DNA of 37,442 nt from Bacteroidaceae bacterium. GTDB taxonomy: Bacteria > Bacteroidota > Bacteroidia > Bacteroidales > Bacteroidaceae. The notes below the pieces were generated by a model. The model was not told the DNA's origin and made no database searches. It saw only the letters and a list, made by a program, of their open reading frames with translations. Positions 15,125-23,179 of this stretch are shown here, one piece after another. The position numbers and the translations under genes are program-made. Every line of letters begins with the position of its first letter. The first letter of the stretch is position 1. The stretch is from positions 1-37,442 of the forward strand of contig JAGCLA010000035.1 in NCBI GenBank assembly GCA_017647225.1. The letters run 5' to 3'.

Positions 15125-16810
15125 ATGGATGTGAGAGTGAGTCGTTTCTTTTTATTAATGCTATTGTGTCTGCAATGCCTATTTTGTTTTGCGAAGGGTG
15201 CAGACAGCCTGTTTGTCGTGCCGTTTGATTTTCCGTTGTATCTTAGCGGCAATTTCGGTGAGTTGCGTACCGACCATTTCCATTCGGGCGTTGACTTCAA
15301 GACCGGGGGCGTTGTGGGAAAGCCTATAAGATGTGTGGCCGATGGTTATATATGCAGGGCTTCCGTTACTCCGGGCGGTTACGGCAAGGCTCTATATGTG
15401 ATGCACGATAATGGCTATATGACTGTATATGCGCATCTTGACCGTTTCCCAGTAGAGGTGGGCAAGCGTGTGCACCAATATCAATACAGGAACGAGGTTT
15501 TCAACACAAACCTCTATTTTGCATCAAATGAATTCCGTGTTAAGCAGGGCGATTTTCTGGCGTATGCAGGTAATAGCGGATATTCGTTCGGACCGCATCT
15601 GCATTTTGAGATACGTGATGCCAATGGTAATGAACTGTATGACCCGTTGGCTTTTTATAAGGAGCGTCTGGCCGATACTCGTCCTCCGAAGGCTTTCTCA
15701 ATATCCGTGTACCCCAAAAGTGGCGAAGGTGCACTCTTTGAAAGTGCCGCATCGCGTACATACGATGTTGTTGATGATACAATAGGGGAAACAATCGAGG
15801 CGTGGGGTAAAATAGGATTCGGTGTAAGGACACTTGATTTTATGGATGGAACAACCAATAAGTATGGTGTGCGCAAGATTGAACTTATTGTCGATGGTGA
15901 TACGCTCTTCCAGTCTTCAATGGATAATTTTTCGTTTGACGAGGATTTGCTTATCAATTCATGGGTCGATTATGGCCGTCTGTATTACAACAACGAGTGG
16001 TATCAAAAAATGTTTGTCGAGCCCAACAATCCGTTGAGATTGATAAATGTCGGTGAAGAGAGAGGCTGGTTGTCAATTGATGAAGAACGCGATTATAACG
16101 TGGAGTGTCGTTTGAGCGACTATCACGATAATGTAAGTTCCTGCATCTTTATTGTACGTGGCAAGAGATGTTGTGCTGTAGCATTGCCTAAAAGTACACA
16201 TACGCTGTATTGCAACGCTCACAATAGAGTCAATTATCTTGGTATGCGTCTTGATATTCCAAGCGGTGTCCTGTTTGAGAATGCATTTCTGAATGTAGGT
16301 TTGCAGGAGAGTGGTGGCGGAGTTACATGGCGATATAATTTGGCCGATACGGTATATCCTATGCTGAAAGGTGCCAAAATCTCAATATGGGTAGGTGAAA
16401 AACTCTCTGTCGATAAGTCCAAATTGTATATCAGGCATCTTGAACCGAATGATACCTCTTCGGTTGGTGGGGTATATGAAAACGGGTGGATAACTGCCGG
16501 AATAAAGACTATTGCATGTTACGATGTCGCAGTTGACACAGTAGCGCCAGTATTAAAACCTGTCGATGAACAGAATTGGTCAAGAAATGGGGTGGTGAAG
16601 TTCTCTTTTGAGGAGAATGAAACTTCGCTAAAGAAATTCAAGGGGACATTGAACGGGAAATTTGTGCTTTTTGAATACAACAGCAAGAATTCTGAAATTA
16701 CATTGGATTTGAAAAGAGAGAATATAAAATGCGGTTTATATGATTTGCGGCTTGTTGTTACAGACAAATGTGGCAATGAGGTTGTCTATGAAAGGAAATT
16801 TGAGTATTAA
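15125..16810 (+). CDS. secreted M23 (LytM-type) zinc metallopeptidase
   Basis: Residues 1-24 are a signal peptide. The peptidase domain (about 35-175) has the zinc ligands in HFHSGVDF (H53, D57) and HLHFEIR (catalytic H158, ligand H160), so it is likely active against peptide cross-links of peptidoglycan. It is preceded by PFDFPLYLSGNFGELR, the usual M23 entry. The remaining 380 residues are beta-rich with no recognised domain, perhaps for binding or regulation. It follows the flippase gene by one base. Length about 560 residues is common for Bacteroidota M23 proteins. Confidence 0.92.
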   Translation: MDVRVSRFFLLMLLCLQCLFCFAKGADSLFVVPFDFPLYLSGNFGELRTDHFHSGVDFKTGGVVGKPIRCVADGYICRASVTPGGYGKALYVMHDNGYMTVYAHLDRFPVEVGKRVHQYQYRNEVFNTNLYFASNEFRVKQGDFLAYAGNSGYSFGPHLHFEIRDANGNELYDPLAFYKERLADTRPPKAFSISVYPKSGEGALFESAASRTYDVVDDTIGETIEAWGKIGFGVRTLDFMDGTTNKYGVRKIELIVDGDTLFQSSMDNFSFDEDLLINSWVDYGRLYYNNEWYQKMFVEPNNPLRLINVGEERGWLSIDEERDYNVECRLSDYHDNVSSCIFIVRGKRCCAVALPKSTHTLYCNAHNRVNYLGMRLDIPSGVLFENAFLNVGLQESGGGVTWRYNLADTVYPMLKGAKISIWVGEKLSVDKSKLYIRHLEPNDTSSVGGVYENGWITAGIKTIACYDVAVDTVAPVLKPVDEQNWSRNGVVKFSFEENETSLKKFKGTLNGKFVLFEYNSKNSEITLDLKRENIKCGLYDLRLVVTDKCGNEVVYERKFEY

Positions 16811-16822
16811 TAAGATAAATCT

Positions 16823-18469
16823 ATGAAAAAAGTTGTTTTGAGTTTGTTTGTGATGCTCTTCGGTGTGGTTGCATCAAATGCATGTACGAACTTTCTAGTC
16901 GGTAAAAAAGCATCTAAGGATGGTTCTGTGTTTATAACATATAGTGCCGACAGCTATGGCATGAGTGGCTTTGTCGCTCATTTCCCGGCTGCAGTTCACC
17001 CTGAAGGAACGATGAGGGAGGTTTATGATTGGGATAGCGGTGTCCTTCTTGGAAAAATTCCTGAAGCGCGTGTTACATATAACGTTGTAGGTAATATCAA
17101 TGAACACCAGGTGGCTATTGCAGAAACCACATTCGGTGGTCGCCCTGAATTGGTCGATACAACAGGTATCATCGATTATGGCAGCCTTATGTATATTGCC
17201 TTGCAGCGTTCAAGAACTGCGCGCGAAGCTATCGATGTGATGACATCGCTTGTAGAGGAATATGGATATTATAGTAGTGGCGAGAGCTTTTCTATTGCAG
17301 ACCCTAATGAGGTGTGGGTGATGGAACTTATTGGTAAGGGCGGTAAGGAAAAAGGTGCAGTCTGGGTTGCGGTACGTATCCCCGATGATTGCATTTCTGC
17401 TCACGCGAACCAGGCTAGAATACGCAAGTTTGACATGAAGGACAAGGAAAATGTGCGCTATTCAAAAGATGTTGTAAAGTTTGCCCGCAAAATGGGTTAT
17501 TATAGTGACTCTGATGCTGATTTTGACTTTGCGGCAGCATATTGCCCGGCCGATTTCGGCGGTCTGCGTTATTGCGATGCGCGTGTGTGGAGTTTCTTTA
17601 ACATGTTTGCCGATGCCGACATGAGCAAATATGTTGCATGGGCTTCAGGCGATGCAACAGCAGAGCCGATGCCTCTCTACTTCAAGCCTAAGGCCCTCTT
17701 GTCATTGCAGGATATGCAGAAGGGTATGCGTGACCATTACGAAGGAACGGTTTTTGATATAACAAACGACTTGGGTGCAGGACCGTTCAAGATGCCTTAT
17801 CGTGTATCGCCATTGAGCTGTGAGGTCGATGGAAAGGAGTATTTCAACGAGCGTCCTATCTCAACATTCCAGACCGCGTTCACTTTTGTTGCGCAGTTGC
17901 GTTCTTTCATGCCCAATGCGTGTGGCGGTGTTATGTGGTTCGGTACTGATGATGCCAATATGGTTGTATATACACCTGTGTACTGTTGTGCAACAACAGT
18001 TCCCGACTGTTATTCTGAACGTTATGCCGACCCTGTTGAATTTTCTTGGAAATCTTCGTTCTGGGTGTTCAATTGGGTGTCGAATATGATATATCCGAAG
18101 TATTCGATGGTTATCGATGATATGCGTGCAGTGCAGGGTGAACTTGAAACCAGTGTATATGAACAGAGTCGTGCCGTTGAGGCTGAGGCTCTTGAGGCTG
18201 TAAAGACATCTCCAAAATATGCAGTGGAAATATTGACCGATTTTACTTGCCAAAGTGCTGAAAATGTTCTGGCTGAATGGAAGAAGTTCGGCGAGAAGGT
18301 TATTGTCAAGTATAACGATTTTGTCGTGAAGAAAGAGGTGAACGGCAGAGTGCAGCGTTCAAATACCGGATTGGTCGGTGAAATTGTGCGTCCGGGTTAT
18401 CCAAAAGAATTCTGGAAGAAGGTTGCGGAAGAAACAGGTGACAGATATTTGGTTCCCGAAATAAAATAA
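16823..18469 (+). CDS. C69 family dipeptidase
   Basis: 548 residues. A signal peptide ends ASNA at residue 20, exposing Cys21 (CTNFLVGKKAS), the N-terminal nucleophile of peptidase family C69 (Ntn-hydrolase fold). The TYSADS, VGNINEHQVAIAETTFGG and FSIADPNEVWVMEL segments match this family, which cleaves dipeptides, including D-amino acid and amino-acid-like substrates. It follows the M23 gene by 12 bp; together they could recycle cell-wall peptides in the periplasm, which is inference. The alternative, a cysteine acyl lipoprotein, is unlikely because the sequence before the Cys lacks a good lipobox. Confidence 0.9.
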   Translation: MKKVVLSLFVMLFGVVASNACTNFLVGKKASKDGSVFITYSADSYGMSGFVAHFPAAVHPEGTMREVYDWDSGVLLGKIPEARVTYNVVGNINEHQVAIAETTFGGRPELVDTTGIIDYGSLMYIALQRSRTAREAIDVMTSLVEEYGYYSSGESFSIADPNEVWVMELIGKGGKEKGAVWVAVRIPDDCISAHANQARIRKFDMKDKENVRYSKDVVKFARKMGYYSDSDADFDFAAAYCPADFGGLRYCDARVWSFFNMFADADMSKYVAWASGDATAEPMPLYFKPKALLSLQDMQKGMRDHYEGTVFDITNDLGAGPFKMPYRVSPLSCEVDGKEYFNERPISTFQTAFTFVAQLRSFMPNACGGVMWFGTDDANMVVYTPVYCCATTVPDCYSERYADPVEFSWKSSFWVFNWVSNMIYPKYSMVIDDMRAVQGELETSVYEQSRAVEAEALEAVKTSPKYAVEILTDFTCQSAENVLAEWKKFGEKVIVKYNDFVVKKEVNGRVQRSNTGLVGEIVRPGYPKEFWKKVAEETGDRYLVPEIK

Positions 18470-18506
18470 AGAAACTGTTTATATTTCTTTTATTCGGATA
18501 AATTCT

Positions 18507-18514
18507 TATTTTTG
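18507..18514 (+). promoter_or_regulatory. -7 element upstream of phosphohexomutase gene
   Basis: TATTTTTG, 63 bp before the start codon, fits TAnnTTTG; no precise -33 TTG is evident. Confidence 0.55.
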
Positions 18515-18576
18515 CCAAGATGAAAGAATAATTTATAGGTTGTTTATTTGTTGTATATACATAAAACTTATAACAT

Positions 18577-20316
18577 ATGGATCAAGAATTGATTAAAATG
18601 GTAACGGATAAGGCTACAGAGTGGCTTTCTCCTAATTATGACGAAGAGACACGTAAAGAGGTTCAGGCTATGCTTGATAACGAGGACAAGACTCCTCTGA
18701 TCGATGCTTTCTATCGTGAACTTGAGTTCGGTACAGGTGGTCTTCGCGGTATCATGGGTGCTGGTAGCAACCGTATGAACATCTATACCGTAGGTAAGGC
18801 AACACAGGGTTTGGCGAATTATCTTAACGAGTGTTTTAAGGATTTGGAGCAGATTTCTGTTGTAGTAGGTCACGACTGTAGAAACAACAGCCGCTTGTTT
18901 GCCGAAATTACAGCAAACATATTCTCGGCTAACGGCATCAAGGTTTATCTGTTCGAGGATTTGCGTCCCACTCCTGAAATCTCTTTTGCTATTCGTTATC
19001 TTGGCTGCCAGAGTGGTGTCAACATCACTGCAAGCCATAACCCTAAAGAGTACAACGGATACAAGGCTTATTGGGACGATGGCGCACAGATGCTTTCTCC
19101 ACACGATGTGAATACAATAAAGAATGTTGAGAAGGTTAAGGTTGAAGACATCAAGTTTGTAGGTAATCCTGAACTTATTCAGGTTATAGGCGAAGAGGTT
19201 GACCGAGCTTTCCTTAACGAGGTTCACACACTATCTATCGCTCCTGATGTAATTGCACGTCATAAGGATTTGAAGATTGTCTATACACCTATCCATGGTT
19301 GTGGACGCGTCTTGATTCCTGCATCGTTGCGTCAGTGGGGCTTCGAGAACATACATTGTGTTGAGGAGCAGATGATAAAGGACGGTAATTTCCCTACTGT
19401 CGTGTCTCCTAACCCTGAGAACCCTGAGGCTATGACAATGGCTATCAATCTTGCTAAGGAGATTGACGCTGATCTTGTAATGGCTTCTGACCCTGATGCT
19501 GACCGTCTTGCAATTGCCTGCAAGGATGACAAAGGCGAGTGGGTTATCGTGAACGGTAACCAGACCTGTCTGATATTCCTTTACTACATCATTACTCAGT
19601 ACCGTGCTTTGGGCAAGATGACCGGTAACGAGTTTGTTGTAAAGACTATTGTGACCACAGAGGTTATCAAAGAGATTGCAGAAAAGAACAATATCAAGAT
19701 GTATGACTGCTATACCGGTTTCAAATGGATTGCAAAAGTAATCCGTGATAATGAAGGTATCGCAAAATATATCGGTGGCGGTGAAGAGAGCTTCGGTTTC
19801 TTGGCTGAAGACTTCTGTCGCGACAAGGATTCTGTATCGGCATGTAGCCTTGCTGCTGAAGTTGCTGCATGGGCAAAGGATAATGGCAAGAGCCTTTATC
19901 AGATGCTTATGGATATCTATGTTGAATATGGCTTCTCTAAGGAGGTGACTGTAAACGTAGTGAAACCCGGTAAGAGTGGTGCAGACGAAATCCGTCAGAT
20001 GATGGAGAACTTCCGTGCTAACCCTCTTAAGGAAATGGCCGGTGAGAAGGTTGTCTGCTATAAGGATTTCAAGGCTATGAAGCAGGTTGACGGTGAGGGT
20101 AATGTAACCGATATTGATATGCCGGAGCCATCAAACGTATTGCAGTATTTTACAGAGAGCGGCCACAAGGTGTCTGTCCGTCCTTCAGGTACTGAGCCTA
20201 AGATTAAGTTCTATATGGAGGCTAAAGGCAAGATGGGTTGCCGTAACTGCTATGCCGACGCTGTAGCAAAGGCTGATGCAACAATCGTTGCGATGAAAGA
20301 GGCAATGGGTATCTGA
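18577..20316 (+). CDS. phospho-sugar mutase (phosphoglucomutase/phosphomannomutase)
   Basis: 579 residues of the alpha-D-phosphohexomutase family. The four family signatures are intact: GTGGLRGIMG near residues 52-61, the phosphoserine loop TASHNPKEYNGYK (S153), the metal site DPDADR, the sugar loop GGGEESFGF and the phosphate-binding RPSGTEPKIKF near the C terminus. It interconverts hexose 1- and 6-phosphates; length and signature suit the Bacillus PgcA-like group rather than the shorter GlmM. Which sugar it prefers cannot be told by eye. It has its own promoter and a strong terminator. Confidence 0.93.
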   Translation: MDQELIKMVTDKATEWLSPNYDEETRKEVQAMLDNEDKTPLIDAFYRELEFGTGGLRGIMGAGSNRMNIYTVGKATQGLANYLNECFKDLEQISVVVGHDCRNNSRLFAEITANIFSANGIKVYLFEDLRPTPEISFAIRYLGCQSGVNITASHNPKEYNGYKAYWDDGAQMLSPHDVNTIKNVEKVKVEDIKFVGNPELIQVIGEEVDRAFLNEVHTLSIAPDVIARHKDLKIVYTPIHGCGRVLIPASLRQWGFENIHCVEEQMIKDGNFPTVVSPNPENPEAMTMAINLAKEIDADLVMASDPDADRLAIACKDDKGEWVIVNGNQTCLIFLYYIITQYRALGKMTGNEFVVKTIVTTEVIKEIAEKNNIKMYDCYTGFKWIAKVIRDNEGIAKYIGGGEESFGFLAEDFCRDKDSVSACSLAAEVAAWAKDNGKSLYQMLMDIYVEYGFSKEVTVNVVKPGKSGADEIRQMMENFRANPLKEMAGEKVVCYKDFKAMKQVDGEGNVTDIDMPEPSNVLQYFTESGHKVSVRPSGTEPKIKFYMEAKGKMGCRNCYADAVAKADATIVAMKEAMGI

Positions 20317-20335
20317 TAAACGTTGTCTTTAATAT

Positions 20336-20379
20336 AAAAGATTAAGGGAAGAGCCTCAAGGCTCTTCCCTTAATCTTTT
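20336..20379. terminator. bidirectional terminator between mutase and RNase genes
   Basis: Perfect 21-bp stem (20336-20356 with 20359-20379) with a two-base loop, and A/T tails on both sides, between two converging genes. Confidence 0.95.
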
Positions 20380-20398
20380 GGTCTTTACTTGAAGTAAA

Positions 20399-21976
20399 TC
20401 ATTTTAACTCTGATTCCTCTTTCATGTCAATTTCGTTGCCGGCTTTGTCATAGAAATGATATTCCAGATATGCCAGCTTCTGGTCGGGTATGACACGAAT
20501 ACCTATTCCGTACTTCATCTGCCACTTCCTATACATTGAAAAGAATCCTTTCTTTATGTACGATGCGACATATGGGTGAACATGTAACTTGAATCTTTTC
20601 AAGCCAATGGTCTTTACCATTGTTTCAATTTTATTCTCCAATGTTTCGGTAAACAGTACCGAAGGAAGTATCTTGCCCTTGCCATTGCAAACCGGGCAAC
20701 TCTCTTCTACCTCCATATTTGTTGCGGGGCGTACTCTTTGGCGTGTAATCTGCATCAGACCGAACTTGCTTAACGGCAAGATGTTGTGCTTGGCTCTGTC
20801 GCGTCCCATGTTTGCTGTCATCCTTTCGTAAACGGCCTGTCGGTGTTCTGCCTTGTCCATGTCGATGAAATCGACAACAATTATACCGCCCATATCGCGA
20901 AGACGCAACTGTCGTGCAAGCTCGTCGGCTGCACCTAAGTTTACTTCAAGAGCATTTTCCTCCTGATTGCTTGCGTTGTTGCGTGCTCTGTTTCCGCTAT
21001 TCACGTCAACGACGTGTAGGGCTTCGGTGTGTTCAATGACAAGGTATGCACCGCCTTTGAATGATACTATTCGTCCGAACGATGACTTAATCTGTTTGGT
21101 TATGCCGAAGTGGTCAAAAATCGGTAATTCGCCACGATATAGCTTTATTATGTCAACGCTTTCGGGGGCTATTACTGAAACGTAGTTTCTTATTCTTTTA
21201 TAAACCTCAATGTCGTTGACATGGATATTCTCGTACGACGGGTTGAACAAATCTCTCAGCAAGGCGAGTGTCCTGTCCGACTCTTCATGTACCACTGTGG
21301 GTGGCTTTGTGCTTTTCTGCACCTTTTCAACGAGCGAATCCCAATAGCCTACCAATGTACGCAGTTCATTGTCGAGCTCTGCGACTTTCTTTCCTTCAGC
21401 TACTGTACGTACGATAATACCGAAATTCTTGGGTTTGATGCTCTGCATCAGCTGTTTTAGGCGTGTACGCTCTTCGGGTGACTTTATCTTTGAAGATACC
21501 GATACTTTGTCCTCGAAGGGAATCAGTATCAGGAAACGTCCTGCAAATGATAATTCGCATGTGAGCCTTGGCCCTTTTGTGTTTATGGGCTCTTTTGTTA
21601 CCTGTACAAGAATTTCTTGTCCTGTCTGTAATGCTTCGGCAATGTTTCCCTCTTTTTTCTTCTCGGGCATTATTGATGCCTTTGCAATGGGGAAACTCTT
21701 TTTGCGGTCACTTGTGACCTGTTTTAAAAATTTCTGAAGAGAATAAAATTGTGGACCTAAATCGGAATAGTGAAGAAATGCTTCTTTTTCGGAACCAACA
21801 TCAACAAAGCAGGCATTCAATCCCGGCATGATTTTCTTTACACGACCGTGATAAATGTTGCCTACTGAAAATGTGTCTGTCTGTTTCTCTCTCTGGAATT
21901 CAACAAGTTGCTTCTCTTCGGTGATGGCAATTGAGATTTCCTGTGAGTGAACATCTACAATCAGTTCGCTTGTCAC
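20399..21976 (-). CDS. rng: ribonuclease E/G family endoribonuclease
   Basis: 525 residues. The N-terminal S1 domain (about residues 35-125, GNIYHGRVKKIMPGLNACFVDVG) is followed by the RNase H-like catalytic domain with the metal-binding aspartates in VVDVNSGN and IIVVDFIDMD, and the Zn-link CPVCNGKG near the C terminus. It lacks the long disordered degradosome scaffold of RNase E, so it is RNase G-like and cuts single-stranded A/U-rich RNA in rRNA maturation and mRNA decay. It starts six bp after a mini-ORF and 58 bp after a strong hairpin that could regulate it. Confidence 0.95.
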   Translation of the reverse strand: MTSELIVDVHSQEISIAITEEKQLVEFQREKQTDTFSVGNIYHGRVKKIMPGLNACFVDVGSEKEAFLHYSDLGPQFYSLQKFLKQVTSDRKKSFPIAKASIMPEKKKEGNIAEALQTGQEILVQVTKEPINTKGPRLTCELSFAGRFLILIPFEDKVSVSSKIKSPEERTRLKQLMQSIKPKNFGIIVRTVAEGKKVAELDNELRTLVGYWDSLVEKVQKSTKPPTVVHEESDRTLALLRDLFNPSYENIHVNDIEVYKRIRNYVSVIAPESVDIIKLYRGELPIFDHFGITKQIKSSFGRIVSFKGGAYLVIEHTEALHVVDVNSGNRARNNASNQEENALEVNLGAADELARQLRLRDMGGIIVVDFIDMDKAEHRQAVYERMTANMGRDRAKHNILPLSKFGLMQITRQRVRPATNMEVEESCPVCNGKGKILPSVLFTETLENKIETMVKTIGLKRFKLHVHPYVASYIKKGFFSMYRKWQMKYGIGIRVIPDQKLAYLEYHFYDKAGNEIDMKEESELK

Positions 21977-21982
21977 AATTCT

Positions 21983-22057
21983 TTATCTTTTTGATTTGGT
22001 CGGGCTTTTTCCAGGCAAGCCCTCTTGCCTTAAAACAAAAAACAAACTTGAAGTCAT
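21983..22057 (-). CDS. possible 24-codon leader ORF upstream of the RNase gene
   Basis: ATG at 22057 preceded by AAGGAGAG at the right distance, an unusually strong ribosome site for this phylum; the product would be MTSSLFFVLRQEGLPGKSPT plus four residues. Both the ribosome site and the ATG lie in the loop of the 22035-22087 hairpin. The stop is 6 bp before the RNase start. It may be chance; no homologue is known to me. Confidence 0.25.
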   Translation of the reverse strand: MTSSLFFVLRQEGLPGKSPTKSKR

Positions 22058-22087
22058 TTTAACTCTCCTTGCAAGTTTGTTTTTTGT
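22035..22087 (-). terminator. long hairpin between mini ribosomal protein and RNase genes
   Basis: 16-bp perfect stem (22035-22050 with 22072-22087) around a 21-nt loop; on the - strand it ends in a T-rich arm followed by TTTT. Likely an attenuator or terminator after the 22105 gene. The loop exposes a Shine-Dalgarno-like sequence. Confidence 0.7.
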
Positions 22088-22104
22088 GTTTTTTACAGAC
22101 GAGC

Positions 22105-22194
22105 TTACTTGCTCTTATGTCTGTTCTTTCTCAGTCTTTTTTTACGCTTGTGCGTAGACATCTTATGTCTTTTTTTCTTTTTTCCGCTAGGCAT
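22105..22194 (-). CDS. AURKAIP1/COX24 (mS38-like) mini ribosomal protein
   Basis: A 29-residue highly basic protein that begins MPSGKKKKRHKMSTHKRKKR and ends in a basic RLRKNRHK-type tail. The KRHKM-THKRKKRLRKNRHK core is the COX24/AURKAIP1 C-terminal domain, found in a tiny protein conserved across Bacteroidota and in the mitochondrial small-subunit protein mS38. It probably binds the ribosome. It follows the HU gene by 30 bp in the same direction, and a hairpin at 22035 separates it from the RNase gene. It is too short for most gene finders. Confidence 0.88.
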   Translation of the reverse strand: MPSGKKKKRHKMSTHKRKKRLRKNRHKSK

Positions 22195-22224
22195 GGTTAA
22201 AAATTTTTATTGATTAATCACTAT

Positions 22225-22500
22225 TTATTCTTTTACTTCGCTTACAAAAGTCTTAGCAGGCTTGAATGCAGGAATGTTATGTGCCGGTATTGTAATAGTC
22301 TTCTCCTTGTGGATGTCACGTGCAGTCTTTTCTGCTCTGTGCTTTATGATGAAGCTACCAAAACCACGCAAATATACGGGCTCCTGATTTGCCAATGAAT
22401 TCTTTACAGTGTCCATGAAGGACTCTACTGTTGTCAAAACTACAGATTTTTCAATTCCAGTCTTTCTCGCAATCTCGTTTACAATCTCTGCTTTTGTCAT
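22225..22500 (-). CDS. HU/IHF family DNA-binding protein
   Basis: 91 residues with the family layout: helical dimer part (MTKAEIVNEIARKTGIEK), then the saddle VYLRGFGSFIIKHRAEKTARD with the GFGSF core, and the DNA-contacting arm ending IPAHNIPAFKPAK (the proline-tipped arm). It bends DNA and organises the nucleoid. Its promoter has TATATTTG at 22551-22558 on the - strand. In other Bacteroidota this gene lies next to mutY, ssb and gldE; here mutY is absent between HU and ssb. Confidence 0.95.
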   Translation of the reverse strand: MTKAEIVNEIARKTGIEKSVVLTTVESFMDTVKNSLANQEPVYLRGFGSFIIKHRAEKTARDIHKEKTITIPAHNIPAFKPAKTFVSEVKE

Positions 22501-22550
22501 CTTTCTCTGTGAATTTATGTTGTTTTATGCAAATGTCAATTTTCGGACTA

Positions 22551-22558
22551 CAAATATA
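22551..22558 (-). promoter_or_regulatory. -7 element of HU gene
   Basis: TATATTTG on the - strand, about 50 bp before the HU start, fits TAnnTTTG. The rest of the 22501-22756 gap is AT-rich divergent promoter sequence. Confidence 0.5.
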
Positions 22559-22701
22559 TAGCTTTTTTTGCTATCTCCGAAATTTATAAACTTTTTTTTG
22601 GTAAAATATGTGATAATTATTCTCTCAAATCTTGTGATGTCGGTCAAAATGTCGTTTTATGTCGTAAATTTTGCGTTATCAACGAAAAAAATGCGTAATA
22701 C

Positions 22702-22732
22702 TTGATAGCTGCTTTCTTTTTTTATATTTTTG
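22702..22732 (+). promoter_or_regulatory. promoter of ssb
   Basis: TTG (22702-22704) and TATTTTTG (22725-22732), 20 bp apart. The ssb ATG is 25 bp further on. Confidence 0.75.
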
Positions 22733-22756
22733 CAGAATAATTTAATAATAATACTT

Positions 22757-23140
22757 ATGTCTGTAAATAAAGTTATTCTAATAGGAAACGTGGGTAAAGA
22801 ACCCGATGTTCGTCATCTTGACAGAAATGTCGCTGTTGCTAATTTGGTTTTGGCTACAACCGAGCGCTCATATACATTGCAGAACGGAACTCAGGTGCCG
22901 GAACGTACAGAGTGGCATAATGTAGTGCTCTGGGGTGGTCTTGCCGAGGTTGCAGAGAAATATGTGCACAAAGGTGACCGTATATACATCGAAGGTAAGA
23001 TAAGAACAAATACATATGAGGACCAAAACGGTATCCGCAGATATCGTACTGAGATTCTTGCTGAAACAATGGAGATGCTCTCTTCAAAGAGCGGTGTAGC
23101 TGCTGAAGCGACTCCTTCTGCTTCGGGCGCACCTTTCTGA
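22757..23140 (+). CDS. ssb: single-stranded DNA-binding protein
   Basis: 127 residues from ATG 22757; the frame opens at 22730 but that codon lies inside the promoter. OB-fold signatures: MSVNKVILIGNVGKEPDVR, TEWHNVVLWG, YVHKGDRIYIEGKIR and RYRTEILAE. The tail ends GAPF, keeping the terminal hydrophobic dipeptide that binds partner proteins but without the usual acidic run (DDIPF). It binds single-stranded DNA in replication, repair and recombination. The gldE gene follows after 39 bp, a conserved Bacteroidota neighbourhood. Confidence 0.96.
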   Translation: MSVNKVILIGNVGKEPDVRHLDRNVAVANLVLATTERSYTLQNGTQVPERTEWHNVVLWGGLAEVAEKYVHKGDRIYIEGKIRTNTYEDQNGIRRYRTEILAETMEMLSSKSGVAAEATPSASGAPF

Positions 23141-23179
23141 TCTGTTTCTTGATAACCTGTAATTCTTTTTAATTTGGAT

